From assembly GCA_022925895.1 (NCBI GenBank), contig JAKSYS010000041.1, forward strand, positions 62,001 through 126,000: a DNA stretch of 64,000 nt, written 5' to 3'. The notes under the pieces were generated by a model. The model was given only the letters and a program-made list of their open reading frames with translations. It was not told the origin of the DNA and searched no databases. This document shows, one piece after another, positions 33,133 through 43,801 of the stretch; positions within the stretch are counted from its first letter, which is position 1, and every line of letters starts with the position of its first letter. Source of the DNA: Fragilaria crotonensis (lineage: Eukaryota > Bacillariophyta > Fragilariophyceae > Fragilariales > Fragilariaceae). Position numbers and translations under genes: made by a program.

Positions 33133-35084
33133 TTGGGATCGGCAACAGGCACTACGATTCGTATCAATCTGCACCATTCCCAGTTAGAAGCAGGAGTTGG
33201 ACAACCATTGCTCGAAAATCCATCATATGAGATTCCATATCTAACTCCATGTTGGATACTGTCTATACGAAAGTTTCTGGCAACACACAATGCAACTATC
33301 ACAATCACCGATCAACCGCAACTGTCTCGCTCTTAAAACCGATTCCGACGCATTCATCATGCAGCAATCACATCTCGCCCGATATTCCACTGCACATCAA
33401 CGAGATTTGAATCTCGTTAGGATGTACCTTCAAGTCACATCAATTGCAGATCTCACCGATCCAGGGAGACCGTCGGCAATCCATACAGATTTTCTCAATG
33501 GACGTCGACCTCCTCATTGGAAAACTCACCATATATGGCCCAGGCAGGAAGCTCCGTCAGCTCATCAACGCCGTTTATGGAAGAGATACACTACATCGTC
33601 CTTCCTTCGTTATATCCCGTTCTGGAAGACATCGCCCACTCCTTCTATCCAATCAACCCATACGGGAGAGCATTCGAAATCCAAGCAAGTCGAGATCGCT
33701 CCGACGTCCTTCCCGACCTACGTGATTACCTCGCAACCCTTCCTCGATCACAAAGACGACTTGTCGAGGACGCGACCCAAGTGGCAACGGATCTCCAGGT
33801 TTGGAGGGCCTTTCGATCTAGAGAGCATTTATATATCGCGTCCGACGGCGGGCTTTCAGGCAACGAAGGGACTTTTGGATGGATCATCTCGACTAGGAAG
33901 TTTCCTCTTTTTCAATGCGGAGGCCCGGTGGACGGTCCGTTTGACACCAATTCATCGACGAGGAGCGAACTCGCGGGCTTCGTTTCATCTCTTCTGTTTA
34001 TAACAGGGCTTGCGCGTTATTGGGGATTGAAACACAGAAGTCGTTTCAAGTGGATTACCGATAGCAAGGCAGCGCTTTCAAAAGTTCGGCTGGTAACACG
34101 CCGCGGATGGAGGGCAACCAGACAACCAAACGAGGCAGATCTCCTTTCCATTATTGCCTCCCTTCTGCAGGAATTGCGCTGTAAGGTGGCTTATGCTTGG
34201 ATCAAAGGCCACCAAGACCGATTGAATTCGTATGATTCTCTTCCTTTTCTAGTTCGTCTAAACGTCTCCGCGGATTTCCTCGCAACTCGGTATCGTTTAA
34301 GAGGCAAACTCAAGTCCTCACAACGTGTCGATCATGACCCATCTCAAAAAATATCAATCTCGATACATGGATGCCGGCTCACAAGCCAATATGATGACTG
34401 TCTCCGTTTTCACATCAACGGGTACCATCTGCGTCAGTATATTCAGGAAAAGAGAAAATGGTCTGACAAGGTATGGGACGACGTGGATTTTGATATCTTT
34501 GGTACTCACTTCCGACGTTTGAGACCCTCACAACGCACCCAGCATATGAAATTAGTTCATGATCAGTTACCTTTGGGATGGAGGCGACGTCAACAATCTG
34601 CGACAAATGACCAACATCTGGAAACATGCCCATGTTGTCTATCTGACAAAGAGACGACAGAGCACTTTCTGAGATGTCATTGCAACGATCAGCTATTCGA
34701 AGGAAGATCCCAGTTATCGAAAGATTCTTACGAGACGTCGCCCCATCTGCTGAAACACCTTCTGATGGACGGAATCAGATTTTGGCAGCATACCGGGAAC
34801 CAAGACTTTTATCCCACAACCTTGCAGCAGTATCCACAGCACATGAGGGAGGCCGTCCACCAAGTTCTACAGAAACAGTCGGCAATTGGATGGGACAATG
34901 CTCTTAGGGGATACCTCAGTAAAGCATGGATTCATCTTGCATCCCTCGACAAAGACGATGCGTCCAACAAACAAACAGATTCTCGTCTCGCACGTCAATG
35001 AATGCTCAGGACTATTTCGGCACTCCATGAATATACACGCTCAGCCTGGATCAACAGGAATAAACTACTCCACTCCACAGAGCA
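33133..35084 (+). pseudogene. LINE polyprotein C-terminus: RNase H and zinc finger
   Basis: Two early frames (33133-33336, 33290-33500) feed into a 494-codon frame ending at 35001. RNase H carboxylates are in order: SDGG near 33844, RSELAG near 33966, ITDSKAA near 34060, and NVSADFLA near 34270. A finger (CPCCLSDKETTEHFLRC) lies near 34625-34680. Behind the stop at 35001 the shifted frame continues (WINRNKLLHSTEH) to 35084, where the MITE interrupts it. It resumes in frame at 35907 with EAERIRSSHQSE and runs on to about 36110. The segment around 33200-33500 (WILSIRKFLATHNATITITD) is typical of these elements upstream of RNase H. Confidence 0.7.
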
Positions 35085-35087
35085 TAA

Positions 35088-35903
35088 GGGGCGTTGTTAA
35101 CTCCCAAAAAATGCACCAAGCCCGGATGCAACTCCGGGTATTTTGGTATCATGCCGTTATTTTTGGCCGTTAGCCTGATACAGAAACCTGATACGAATTT
35201 TGGAACGAAAATATCAGGATCAGGATCACAGATACCAGCCATATCACGATGCCGGCTAACAATGAAATAACTTCTAACGGAAACAATGTCTGCATGTTGA
35301 ATAAATATTGTGAAAAAACGCATATTGCAGTTTATTACATACGGACTACTTCTAATGATATATGGATATACATACCTCCTATCACAAATACGCGCAATAT
35401 CAATTTGCTGCATATATTTTGTATTCTCTCTTATTGTTTGTTGAGTGTGATGATACGAACACCAAGACAGTACCAGGTAGTAGTATGATACAATGTACAA
35501 TGTACAATGCAATTAAAATGTGTACTGTGCTTATGGTGCGCATACGATGTCTATTGTCGCTATTGTGTACGTATTGCGCGGATGTTGTACTCCAGTTTGT
35601 CAGCCGAACCAATGCAATACCGACATTGTGCACGCGAGGCACAACAACGATTGAATCCCAGGAGGGGTTTAGAGCGTTGTGTCAAACATCCGTTTTTGCT
35701 GAACGAACCATCAAATTGTGTGACGTTATGTGGGCAGTTGAAATAAGTGTGGATGCGTCAGCAATCATCGTGGTACAAGCTTTTGAGTTAATAACGAATT
35801 CTTGTATCACGGACTTTCAGGTTAACTAAAAATGTATTTAACGTTAAGTTCACAACTGCCTGATACAAAATTTTGCGAAACGCAAAGGAGTTAACAACGC
35901 CCC
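35088..35903. mobile_element. 816-bp PIF/Harbinger-type MITE
   Basis: It begins GGGGCGTTGTTAACTCC at 35088 and ends with the exact reverse complement at 35887-35903. It is flanked by TAA at 35085-35087 and 35904-35906. Terminal G-rich inverted repeats with a TWA target duplication are the Harbinger signature. No transposase is encoded. Removing it with one TAA restores the interrupted LINE reading frame, which confirms both ends. Confidence 0.85.
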
Positions 35904-36452
35904 TAAAGAGGCAGAGCGTATCAGGTCTTCTCATCAATCCGAGATCCGACATTTTTTCCTTCACCGCGACGAGGTATGTTTCGAGGATCACTATCTGTTT
36001 CGCTTCACTCTGGAACAAATTCTACGTGCACCAACATCGACTCAAGTAAGGTGGCTCCGTAGAGCTGTCCGTTCTGCTGCTAAAAAGAAGAGTACACCAA
36101 ATACCCAAATGCTCATGACAAATTTTTTTCGACCGAAACCGACAATATGTTCAACCTACAGTGGCGCGGTGTCAATGTACAACAGCTTCTGCTCGGTACG
36201 TGTTTAGAGCTCTCGCAGATATGATTCTGCCGGAGCGGGGTACACGGCGAATCCCGGAAGGTTTTCGCGTGGTGATAACCCGATGATTAGTTCATTTATT
36301 ATTATTAGTAAAGATGTGACAAAGATATCTGGTGTTATTGTAATATTGAGCAATTTTTTTGTGAAATACCAAAAGGCTTTTCAGTTTATAGAGGGTCATT
36401 AAGTGTTTTATTTAAAAATGAAAACCTATATGATGTTTTTGTAATTTCCCCA

Positions 36453-37194
36453 TAAAGTACAGAACAACATTCTAATAAAAAGTAAGTTATTGTACTACAG
36501 CACATTGAAAAATCTTTTTAAAGAGACATAATTGTAATTTTCACTTAAGAAAAATGATCAGAGAAGTCGCTTTTTTGGGCATTTGCTCAAAAATATACGA
36601 AGTGTCGTCAACAGACACTCATAATCATACTGTGCAGAAAATCCAGGTATGATATTTCATTCGAGAAATGATGCATGTATGCATAGACGGAGATTCTAAC
36701 GACGATAAATTTAACTATCTTTAAATTCTAAGTCATTTAGATGACCTTTGGTTGAAAGGGGACATTTGTTAACGTATGTCTCCCTTGCATGTAATGAGTA
36801 CGTTGATGTGTTGGTACCAGGTACTCCTATAGTACACCTGCATAGCATTGCATACATCAAGAAGTCTTAGTCGGAATACAAGTTCTGAATCTGGCATTCC
36901 AGAAGGCAGATACAAGCTGTCCGATTGATGTTAATTTCTATATCTATGTAATATGAATTGATGTGCGTATTGAAAGTTGCCGCTTCAAATCTCGAATCCC
37001 TCTGCTCACCGCATAATAGTACTCGAGTACTATCGAGCGACGTTCAGCCTTATTCATTCCGAACAAAACTGTGCTGCATGTACTGAGTCGTACTCACATT
37101 GGAATTGACATTAACTCATTAACTCCCATTTCGGTTCTATCGAACCGAGTCATCAGTTTTCACACTCGTACTGGAGTGTTGTTGTTGACAAACA
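36453..37194. other. intergenic, 5' flank of receptor copy A
   Basis: AT-rich DNA with no supported gene. A perfect 14-base palindrome AGTACTCGAGTACT lies at 37018-37031, about 165 bases before the receptor start. Confidence 0.5.
37018..37031. promoter_or_regulatory. perfect palindrome AGTACTCGAGTACT
   Basis: Perfect 14-base dyad about 165 bases upstream of the receptor copy A start. It belongs to the same family as the words at 8924, 29926 and 44892. Regulatory role is inference. Confidence 0.35.
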
Positions 37195-37455
37195 ATGGGG
37201 CTCATGACCCTGAGTGAAGAGATTGCTGTCTCTGTAGCAACAATGTTTGGAGCTTCGCTCTCATTTATTGGTGCAAGTTGTGTTATCTGGAACATTATTT
37301 GGCGGCGGAAGTACAAACAAGATACGTACCATCGACTACTGTTGGGCATTTGTTCATTTGATTTGTTCGCTTCAGTTGGATGGCTCATGGCGCCGCTTGC
37401 TGCACCAAAGGACACAACTCCGAGATATTTACCTATTGGCAACACAGCTAGCTGT

Positions 37456-37705
37456 TGTTGGAATATATTTAGGAAATTCAAGAGGGATTTTCACGATTAG
37501 AGTCATTCAGACTATGACTACTCGGGATCAAGCAAGATCGAAAATTTACATGAATTACATGCAGAGAATGGATCTCATACTTTACTAAAACTCTTAGGAA
37601 CGATTACATCGAACACTGTACATCTACAACCTATTTGACCCCTGACATATCCTCAAGGGATATAAGAAGGCTATCGTAAGTAGACCTCGGGGTGCAATTT
37701 CAACA
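37456..37705 (+). repeat. copia left LTR
   Basis: 250 bp, TG...CA ends, identical by eye to 42728-42977. It is preceded by the target duplication GCTGT. Confidence 0.95.
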
Positions 37706-37790
37706 GTTTTAGTAAAGTATCCGGGCAAGGATAGCACCGTGAAGAGTACCGGACCGCAGAGTGTCTGAAGAAGACCCACAGGGCGATAAC

Positions 37791-40700
37791 ATGAGTAGTA
37801 AAGGGCGTTTTGCGAAGAAAGGCAAGGGCAGCAAGTCCCAGACGAAAGGAAGTAATTCCAACGCACCAGCTGCTAGTAAGAAGCAGTATGTGACCGATTA
37901 TAATTATTATCTCGGATCATCGAAGCAAGCGTCTGACTACGAAACGACGACAGAATTTCTGATCAATCATATCAAGAAACTGTACGACTACGGAAATGAC
38001 ATTGGATCCGCGCTTGAGAAGCTAGAGGCCATTGATACAACGGTTTGGAAACCATCTATGCAAGTGAGCGGAAAGACCGACGAAGAGATTCGCGCGATTG
38101 AGAACAAGCAGTATGAAATAGAGTTCAAGTCGGATTACGATACTTATCGAAAGCGCATGCAGGTTTATGAAAATAACCTTACCAAAGCGTATGCACTGCT
38201 TTGGGAGCGTTGCGCGAAAGCCATGAAGAACAAAATTGAGGCTCGCTCCGATTACGACAAGATTAAGAACAATCCGATCCTGTTGTTGAAGGCGATTAAG
38301 GAACACGCGTTGAACTACCAAGAGAACAGGTATTCAATGTCGATTGTGTTGGATGCGTTGAGAACGCTATTGAGCACGAAGCAAAAGGAAGGCGAGAGCT
38401 TGCAGGACTTCACGAAAAGATTCCGCGTGGCGCGAGACGTGCTCAAGTCACATGTCGGAGGACCGATTATATTGACTAAAATTGTAGAGGCCATGGAAGG
38501 TTATGCAGAAGCCGATGACGACAAGCGAGAGAAAATACACGAGCAAGCATTCAATCAGTTTCTTGCATTCTTGTATCTGGACAACGCCGATAAGGCTAAG
38601 TACGGATCCATCCTAACTGGTTTGAACACCCAGCAGTCGCTCGGAAACGACCAGTATCCGAAGAGTATCACGGAGTCGAACAACGTACTAAGCAATCACA
38701 AGTTTGACACCATGCCGAACAAATCCAGTGGAAAGAAGAACAACTCCACAGACGGCAACAAGGGTAAGGACAAGAAGGATGACGACAAGGACGAAGACGA
38801 AGTCAATCTGTCGTTCGCACAACTCGAAGGGAAGTGCTACTGCTGCGGAAAAGCAGGTCACAAGTCGCCATCGTGTCGCGATAAAGGAAAACCCAAAGAG
38901 GAATGGGCGATTAATAAGGCCCAGAGCCATGCGCAGACGACAGCGTCGTCAGACGCAAGCTCGGTGACTCCGCCATCAATCAACAACACGCCGCCGCCAA
39001 GTTCGAGCTCGAGCGTAACAGGATGGGCCGGAGCACACATTGAGTTGCAGTTCCAGCAATTCGATGCGCACGAAATGCGAGACTGGATATTATTGGACAA
39101 CCAATCAAGTGTCAGCGTCTTTTGTAACAAAGAGCTGGTACAAAATATTCGGAGGTCGAACGACGGCGACATGCATTTGTCGACAAATGGAGGGGTCTTA
39201 GTAACAACTCACAAGGCTGATCTCCCTCAATGGGGAGAAGTCTGGTTCAATGAAATGGCGATTACAAACATCATAAGTTATGCCGAAATGGCAGATCGCT
39301 ATCGCATTACATATGACTCCGGAAAGGAGGATGCGTTTGTCGTTCATCTCAGCGACGACAAGACTGTTCGATTCACCAGACACGGCAATAATCTCTACGT
39401 GTTTAAACCTCCGATCAAGAAGCAGGTACAACTTTTGAATACAGTTGAGGAAAACAAGACCTTTTTCACGCAGCGTCAGTTCGAAAGAGCGAAGAGAGCT
39501 CGTGATCTATATCACGCTCTGGGCACGCCTTCGATTAGTGATTTCAAGGCAATGCTGCGTATGAATACTATTATAGGCAACCCGGTCACGACCGAAGACA
39601 TTGTAATGGCCGAACAAATTTTCGGAACCGACATTGGTCGGATCAAGGGCAAGACGACTCGTCGTAAGCCAGCACCTGTCGTCGATGATTACATTGAGAT
39701 TCCGAAGGAATTAATTGCTACGCAACGTAATGTAACGATATGCATGGACGGTATGAAGGTCAACGGACTTTCCTTTTTAACGACTGTGTCGAGGAACATC
39801 CAATACAGGACCGCGCAATACGTCAAGCATCAAACGGCAGACATATATCGTGAGGTACTCGGACAAATTTTTCGTGTGTACAACGCTGGTGGATTTCAGG
39901 TCACAATCATTCGATGCGATAACGAGTTTCGTCCACTTATTGAACCGCTTGCCGATGAATTTCATGTTGCCATGAATTTTGCCAACGCTCAAGAGCATGT
40001 GCCAGAAGCAGAGCGAAACAATCGCGTTATTAAAGAACGCGTACGGGCTACTTATCATCGGTTGCCGTATCGACAGCTGACCAGGACGATGGTCAAAATG
40101 TTGGTATCAGAATCAGCTAAGAAGCTGAATTTCTTTCCGTCCAAGAACGGAGTTTCTAAGTTCTACAGTCCGAGGATGATGTTACATCAGAGGAACCTCG
40201 ACTATTCGCGACATTGCCGATACGCACTAGGGACGTACGTCCAAGCTCACGACGAGCCCAAACATTCGAGCACGAATGCGCCACGCAGTTTAGACTGCAT
40301 CTATCTTCGGTACAAAGATAATCTCCAAGGTGGTCACGAATTACTTCATCTCCCCACCAATTCAATTATTACAAGGCGAAATATTACGCCCGTTCCGATC
40401 ACTCCGGCCATTGTCAGTCAAGTTCACACGCTCGCACAGGCCGAGGATATGCCCGCCGGTCTAAAGATCGAAAACCGTACAGGTCAGATCTTTATGACAG
40501 TGCGTGGATTCCAGGAGTGGATTATGATGACGAACAGTTCGACGACGACCTCGACGAAAACTTTGAGCATGAAGACGATCAAGACGACGACCCAAACGAT
40601 CAACTACCTGAAGGTCAGTATGATTATGAAGACGGTGACGACGATGATTTGCTCGATTATGAGGATGATGCAATGTCAGATGACAACAATGATGACGATG

Positions 40701-42705
40701 ACGGTCAAGACCCACATGCCAACAATGCAGGAGTGGCGGCAGAAGTTATTCAAGGTAACCAAGTTGAAGCTCGTGAAGCCCCTACCGTTGTCGATGAAGA
40801 AGAAGATTTGGACAATGAAAGCGGAGACGAATCAGAAACAGAAGCCGAAGAAGCGAATCCACGCGCTGATCAAGAGGAAACAGAAAACGTGAGAGTGACG
40901 AGGTCGGGAAGGACATCGAGACCGCCAACAAAGTTGACGTTAGCACAACATCACCTACACGCCCAAGCACACAACGTGTGTGAACAGTACAGTATCGAGA
41001 CTGCACGGGTAATCGCAATAACGATGTGTCACATGGCGGATATGCGATTTAATCCGAAGTGCAAAACTGCCCACCAGTTCATTCAATCCTACAGTCTCAT
41101 GAAAGGACTTAAGAAATTTGGTCACAAAGGCAGAGAGGCTGCGTACAAGGAGATGAAGCAGTTGCATGAGCGAGTGGTATTCAAGCCCATCAAGATTGCC
41201 GAATTGACGGAACAAGAGAGGCAACGAGCAATGGAGAGTTTGATTTTCTCGTGGAAAGAGGGACGGTACGATCAAAGGACGAACCTGTGCCAACGGTAGT
41301 ACTCAGAGAGAGTACATGGATCGAGAAGAGGCAGCCAGTCCGACGGCGATGACGGAATCCATTATAATCACAGGAGTGATCGATGCGAAGCAATGTCGGG
41401 ACATTATGACCGCTGATATTCCGAATGCGTTTGTGCAGACGGACATCGATAAGAAAGAGATTGGCGAGCGCATCATCATGAAGATTCGAGGACCCTTAGT
41501 TGATATGTTGCTTGAGCTAAGTTATGAAACTTATGCTCCGTACGTCGTGTACGAAGGAAGCAACAAGGTATTATACGTCGCGATGGAGAAAGCGTTATAC
41601 GGCATGCTCCAATCATCCCTACTCTACTACAAGAAGTTCCGCAAGGATATTGAGTCTATTGGATTCGTTGTGAATCCATATGATCCGTGTGTCGCGAACC
41701 GAACTGTGAACGGTAAGCAACATACTGTCACCTGGCACGTCGATGACCTAAAGTCTAGTCACGTTGACCCGAAGGTGAATGATGAGTTTTGAATTGGCTC
41801 AAAGAAGTATGCCTCCGATGAAATCGGAGAGGTAAAGGCCGTGCGTGGTCATCAGCACGATTATCTGGCTATGGTGCTCGACTACTCCAGTCCGGGAGTA
41901 TTGAAGTTGGACATGACGAAGTACGTAAAAACGATGGTGGAGGATTTTCCGTTAACGCTGAGTGGTACTGGAGCTTTCCCGTGGACGAACAAGTTGTTTA
42001 TCGTGGATCCCAAGTCGAAGAGGTTGGACGAAGAGCGAGCGAGTATTTTTCATACTTTTGTTATGAAAGGAATGTTTTTGTGCAAACGTGCACGCCAGGA
42101 CGTGCAACCTGGAATTGCTTTTCTATCGACTCGCACGTCAGAACCCACCGAGCAAGATTGGGCGAAGCTTGTCAAGCTGATGTTGTTTTTGAAAGCAACT
42201 CAGAACGACGTCACTACTATGGAGGCGGATGACTCGCAAACAATTAAATGGTATGTGGACGCTTCGTTTGCAGTCCACAGGGACTATAAAAGCCATACGG
42301 GAGCGACCATGACGCTTGGGAAGGTGTACTCAGTTCGGTGTCCACTAAGCAAAGGTTATGTCTCGGAGTTCCACAGAGGCGGAACTCGTCGGTTTGGATG
42401 ATGTAATATCCAAGATTCTTTGGTCGAAGTTGTTTATCGTAGCGCAAGGCTACAATGTGAAAACGACCATAATCTATCGAGACAATACGAGTGCGATGAA
42501 ACTCGAGGAGAATGGAAAATCAAGCTCGGGGAAGCGAACAAGGCACTTTCATATCAAGTACTTCTATATTACTGACTTGATTCGGCGCAACGAAGTTACA
42601 ATCGAATACTGTCCTACTGATGCCATGATTGCCGACTACATGACGAAGCCATTGGTCGGAGCGAAATTTATACACTTTCGCGCCAGCATAATGCGTGCAA
42701 CATGA
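37791..42705 (+). pseudogene. copia gag-pol, with several frame breaks
   Basis: The first ATG is at 37791. The gag region ends with a CCHC knuckle (CYCCGKAGHKSPSC, about residue 348). The protease active site is LLDNQSS near 432. The integrase carboxylates are CMDGMKV (~650), IRCDNEF (~708) and EAERNNRVIKE (~739). The frame shifts near 40488 into a very acidic linker, then again near 41280 into RT (ADIPNAFVQTDI, then WHVDDLK in place of YVDD). There is an in-frame TGA at 41790. RNase H motifs YVDAS, STEAEL and YRDNTSA follow, with a shift near 42360. All catalytic residues persist, so the breaks are few and small. Confidence 0.9.
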
Positions 42706-42727
42706 GCATCATCGTCCAGCAGGAGTG

Positions 42728-42977
42728 TGTTGGAATATATTTAGGAAATTCAAGAGGGATTTTCACGATTAGAGTCATTCAGACTATGACTACTCGGGAT
42801 CAAGCAAGATCGAAAATTTACATGAATTACATGCAGAGAATGGATCTCATACTTTACTAAAACTCTTAGGAACGATTACATCGAACACTGTACATCTACA
42901 ACCTATTTGACCCCTGACATATCCTCAAGGGATATAAGAAGGCTATCGTAAGTAGACCTCGGGGTGCAATTTCAACA
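42728..42977 (+). repeat. copia right LTR
   Basis: 250 bp, TG...CA ends, identical by eye to the left LTR. It is followed by GCTGT and then the resumed receptor frame. Confidence 0.95.
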
Positions 42978-43801
42978 GCTGTACGTCGCAGGCCTTCCTG
43001 ATCCAAACAGGCGTCGGTTTCATGATCTACAATGCGTGCCTCAGTATCTACTACGTCTTGATGGTCAGGTACAATGTATCCAAGAAACGGATGATTTGGC
43101 GAGAAAAGATCATGCATGCGGTGGCGATTGTATGGGGTATTGGATCCGCCATCATCCCTATTCCGTTGGAGATCTACAACGAACTTGGACTGGGGAGTGG
43201 ATGCTGGATACATCCATCTCCGATCGACTGTGGAACGGAAGTAAATCCCGTCCCATGCGAACGAGGGGGGAACATTGATACACCAGTGGTAGGCACCGTT
43301 CTGACAGGAATTCCAGCCATTTCTTCGATTGTAATTGTTCTCTTCTGCAATGCCTTGCTCTATATTACGGTTCGGGGGAGGGAGGTGGAATCTAGTCGAT
43401 TCTCCGACGTTGTGGCATCCCGAAGGAGCAGCCGCATGCGAGAGCGAACCAAGGAAATCGCTGCACAAGCTACGTGGTATGTCGTCATCTTCGCTAATTC
43501 CCATATTTGGGAAATGCTTTTCGCACTCCTGCACCAAATCAATGTCATCACCAAGTACAATGAATCTAACTTTACTCCTCTGATATTGGTGTCTCAGTTT
43601 TTCACCGCGTCTAATGGATTTGGTTTCCTGATGGTCTATGTGCGGCCTCGGTTTCTTCGACTCCGCAAACGAAATGTCTCACGTATCAAGGCCGTTTATA
43701 TGGCAATGTCCTTCCAAGAAACGCCGCATTCCGCCATGAGAACCTCACAAAGACATCACGCTGAGAGTGGAAGCAGTAGTAGTAATGATAGTGAATATTG
43801 A

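Larger units (their letters stand above)
33128..36305 (+). mobile_element. 5'-truncated non-LTR retrotransposon inserted in MULE-C
   Basis: The insertion is flanked by TAGTAAA(A/G)ATGTGACA at 33112-33127 and 36306-36321, a 16-bp target duplication with one change. It contains the C-terminal part of a LINE-type polyprotein with RNase H and a Cys/His finger. It ends in an AT-rich tail (TCATTTATTATTATTA). No reverse transcriptase domain is left, so the copy is truncated at its 5' side. An 816-bp MITE lies within it. Confidence 0.75.
30985..36452. mobile_element. MULE-C: relic relative of MULE-B with a nested insertion in its right end
   Basis: A plus-strand transposase relic (30985-32652) is followed by sequence like the MULE-B right end (GTGTACCAATGTGTCTGTGG near 33030, GGCTGGCGATAAA). 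That sequence is interrupted at 33128 and resumes at 36306. It ends with ...TTTTTGTAATTTCCCC at 36452, the same terminal sequence as MULE-B. The left end is missing or unrecognisable, and no ULP1 part was found. Confidence 0.7.
37456..42977 (+). mobile_element. Ty1/copia (CoDi-like) LTR retrotransposon, 5.5 kb
   Basis: Two 250-bp LTRs (37456-37705 and 42728-42977) begin TGTTGG and end TTCAACA. They read as identical throughout, and the element is flanked by GCTGT at 37451-37455 and 42978-42982. The gene order is gag, protease, integrase, RT and RNase H, that of copia. A purine-rich AGCAGGAG lies just before the right LTR as a candidate polypurine tract. No canonical tRNA primer site was recognised after the left LTR. 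Confidence 0.95.
37195..43801 (+). pseudogene. seven-transmembrane receptor-like gene, copy A, split by a copia element
   Basis: Codons 1-87 are at 37195-37455 and the rest at 42983-43801. The copia element with its GCTGT duplication sits between, and without it the frame is continuous (…GNTASC|TSQAFL…). The protein is a close paralogue of copy B at 45925-47016, with the same seven hydrophobic segments. The insertion is in the loop before the third helix, so the present gene can encode at most two helices from its own start. No other lesion was found, which fits a recent disruption. Similarity continues for about 100 bases beyond the stop codon of both copies. Confidence 0.85.

Noticed and set aside
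37624..37866. Minus-strand frame spanning the copia left LTR
   Set aside because: It is antisense to the LTR and 5' gag and recurs only because the LTR is duplicated.
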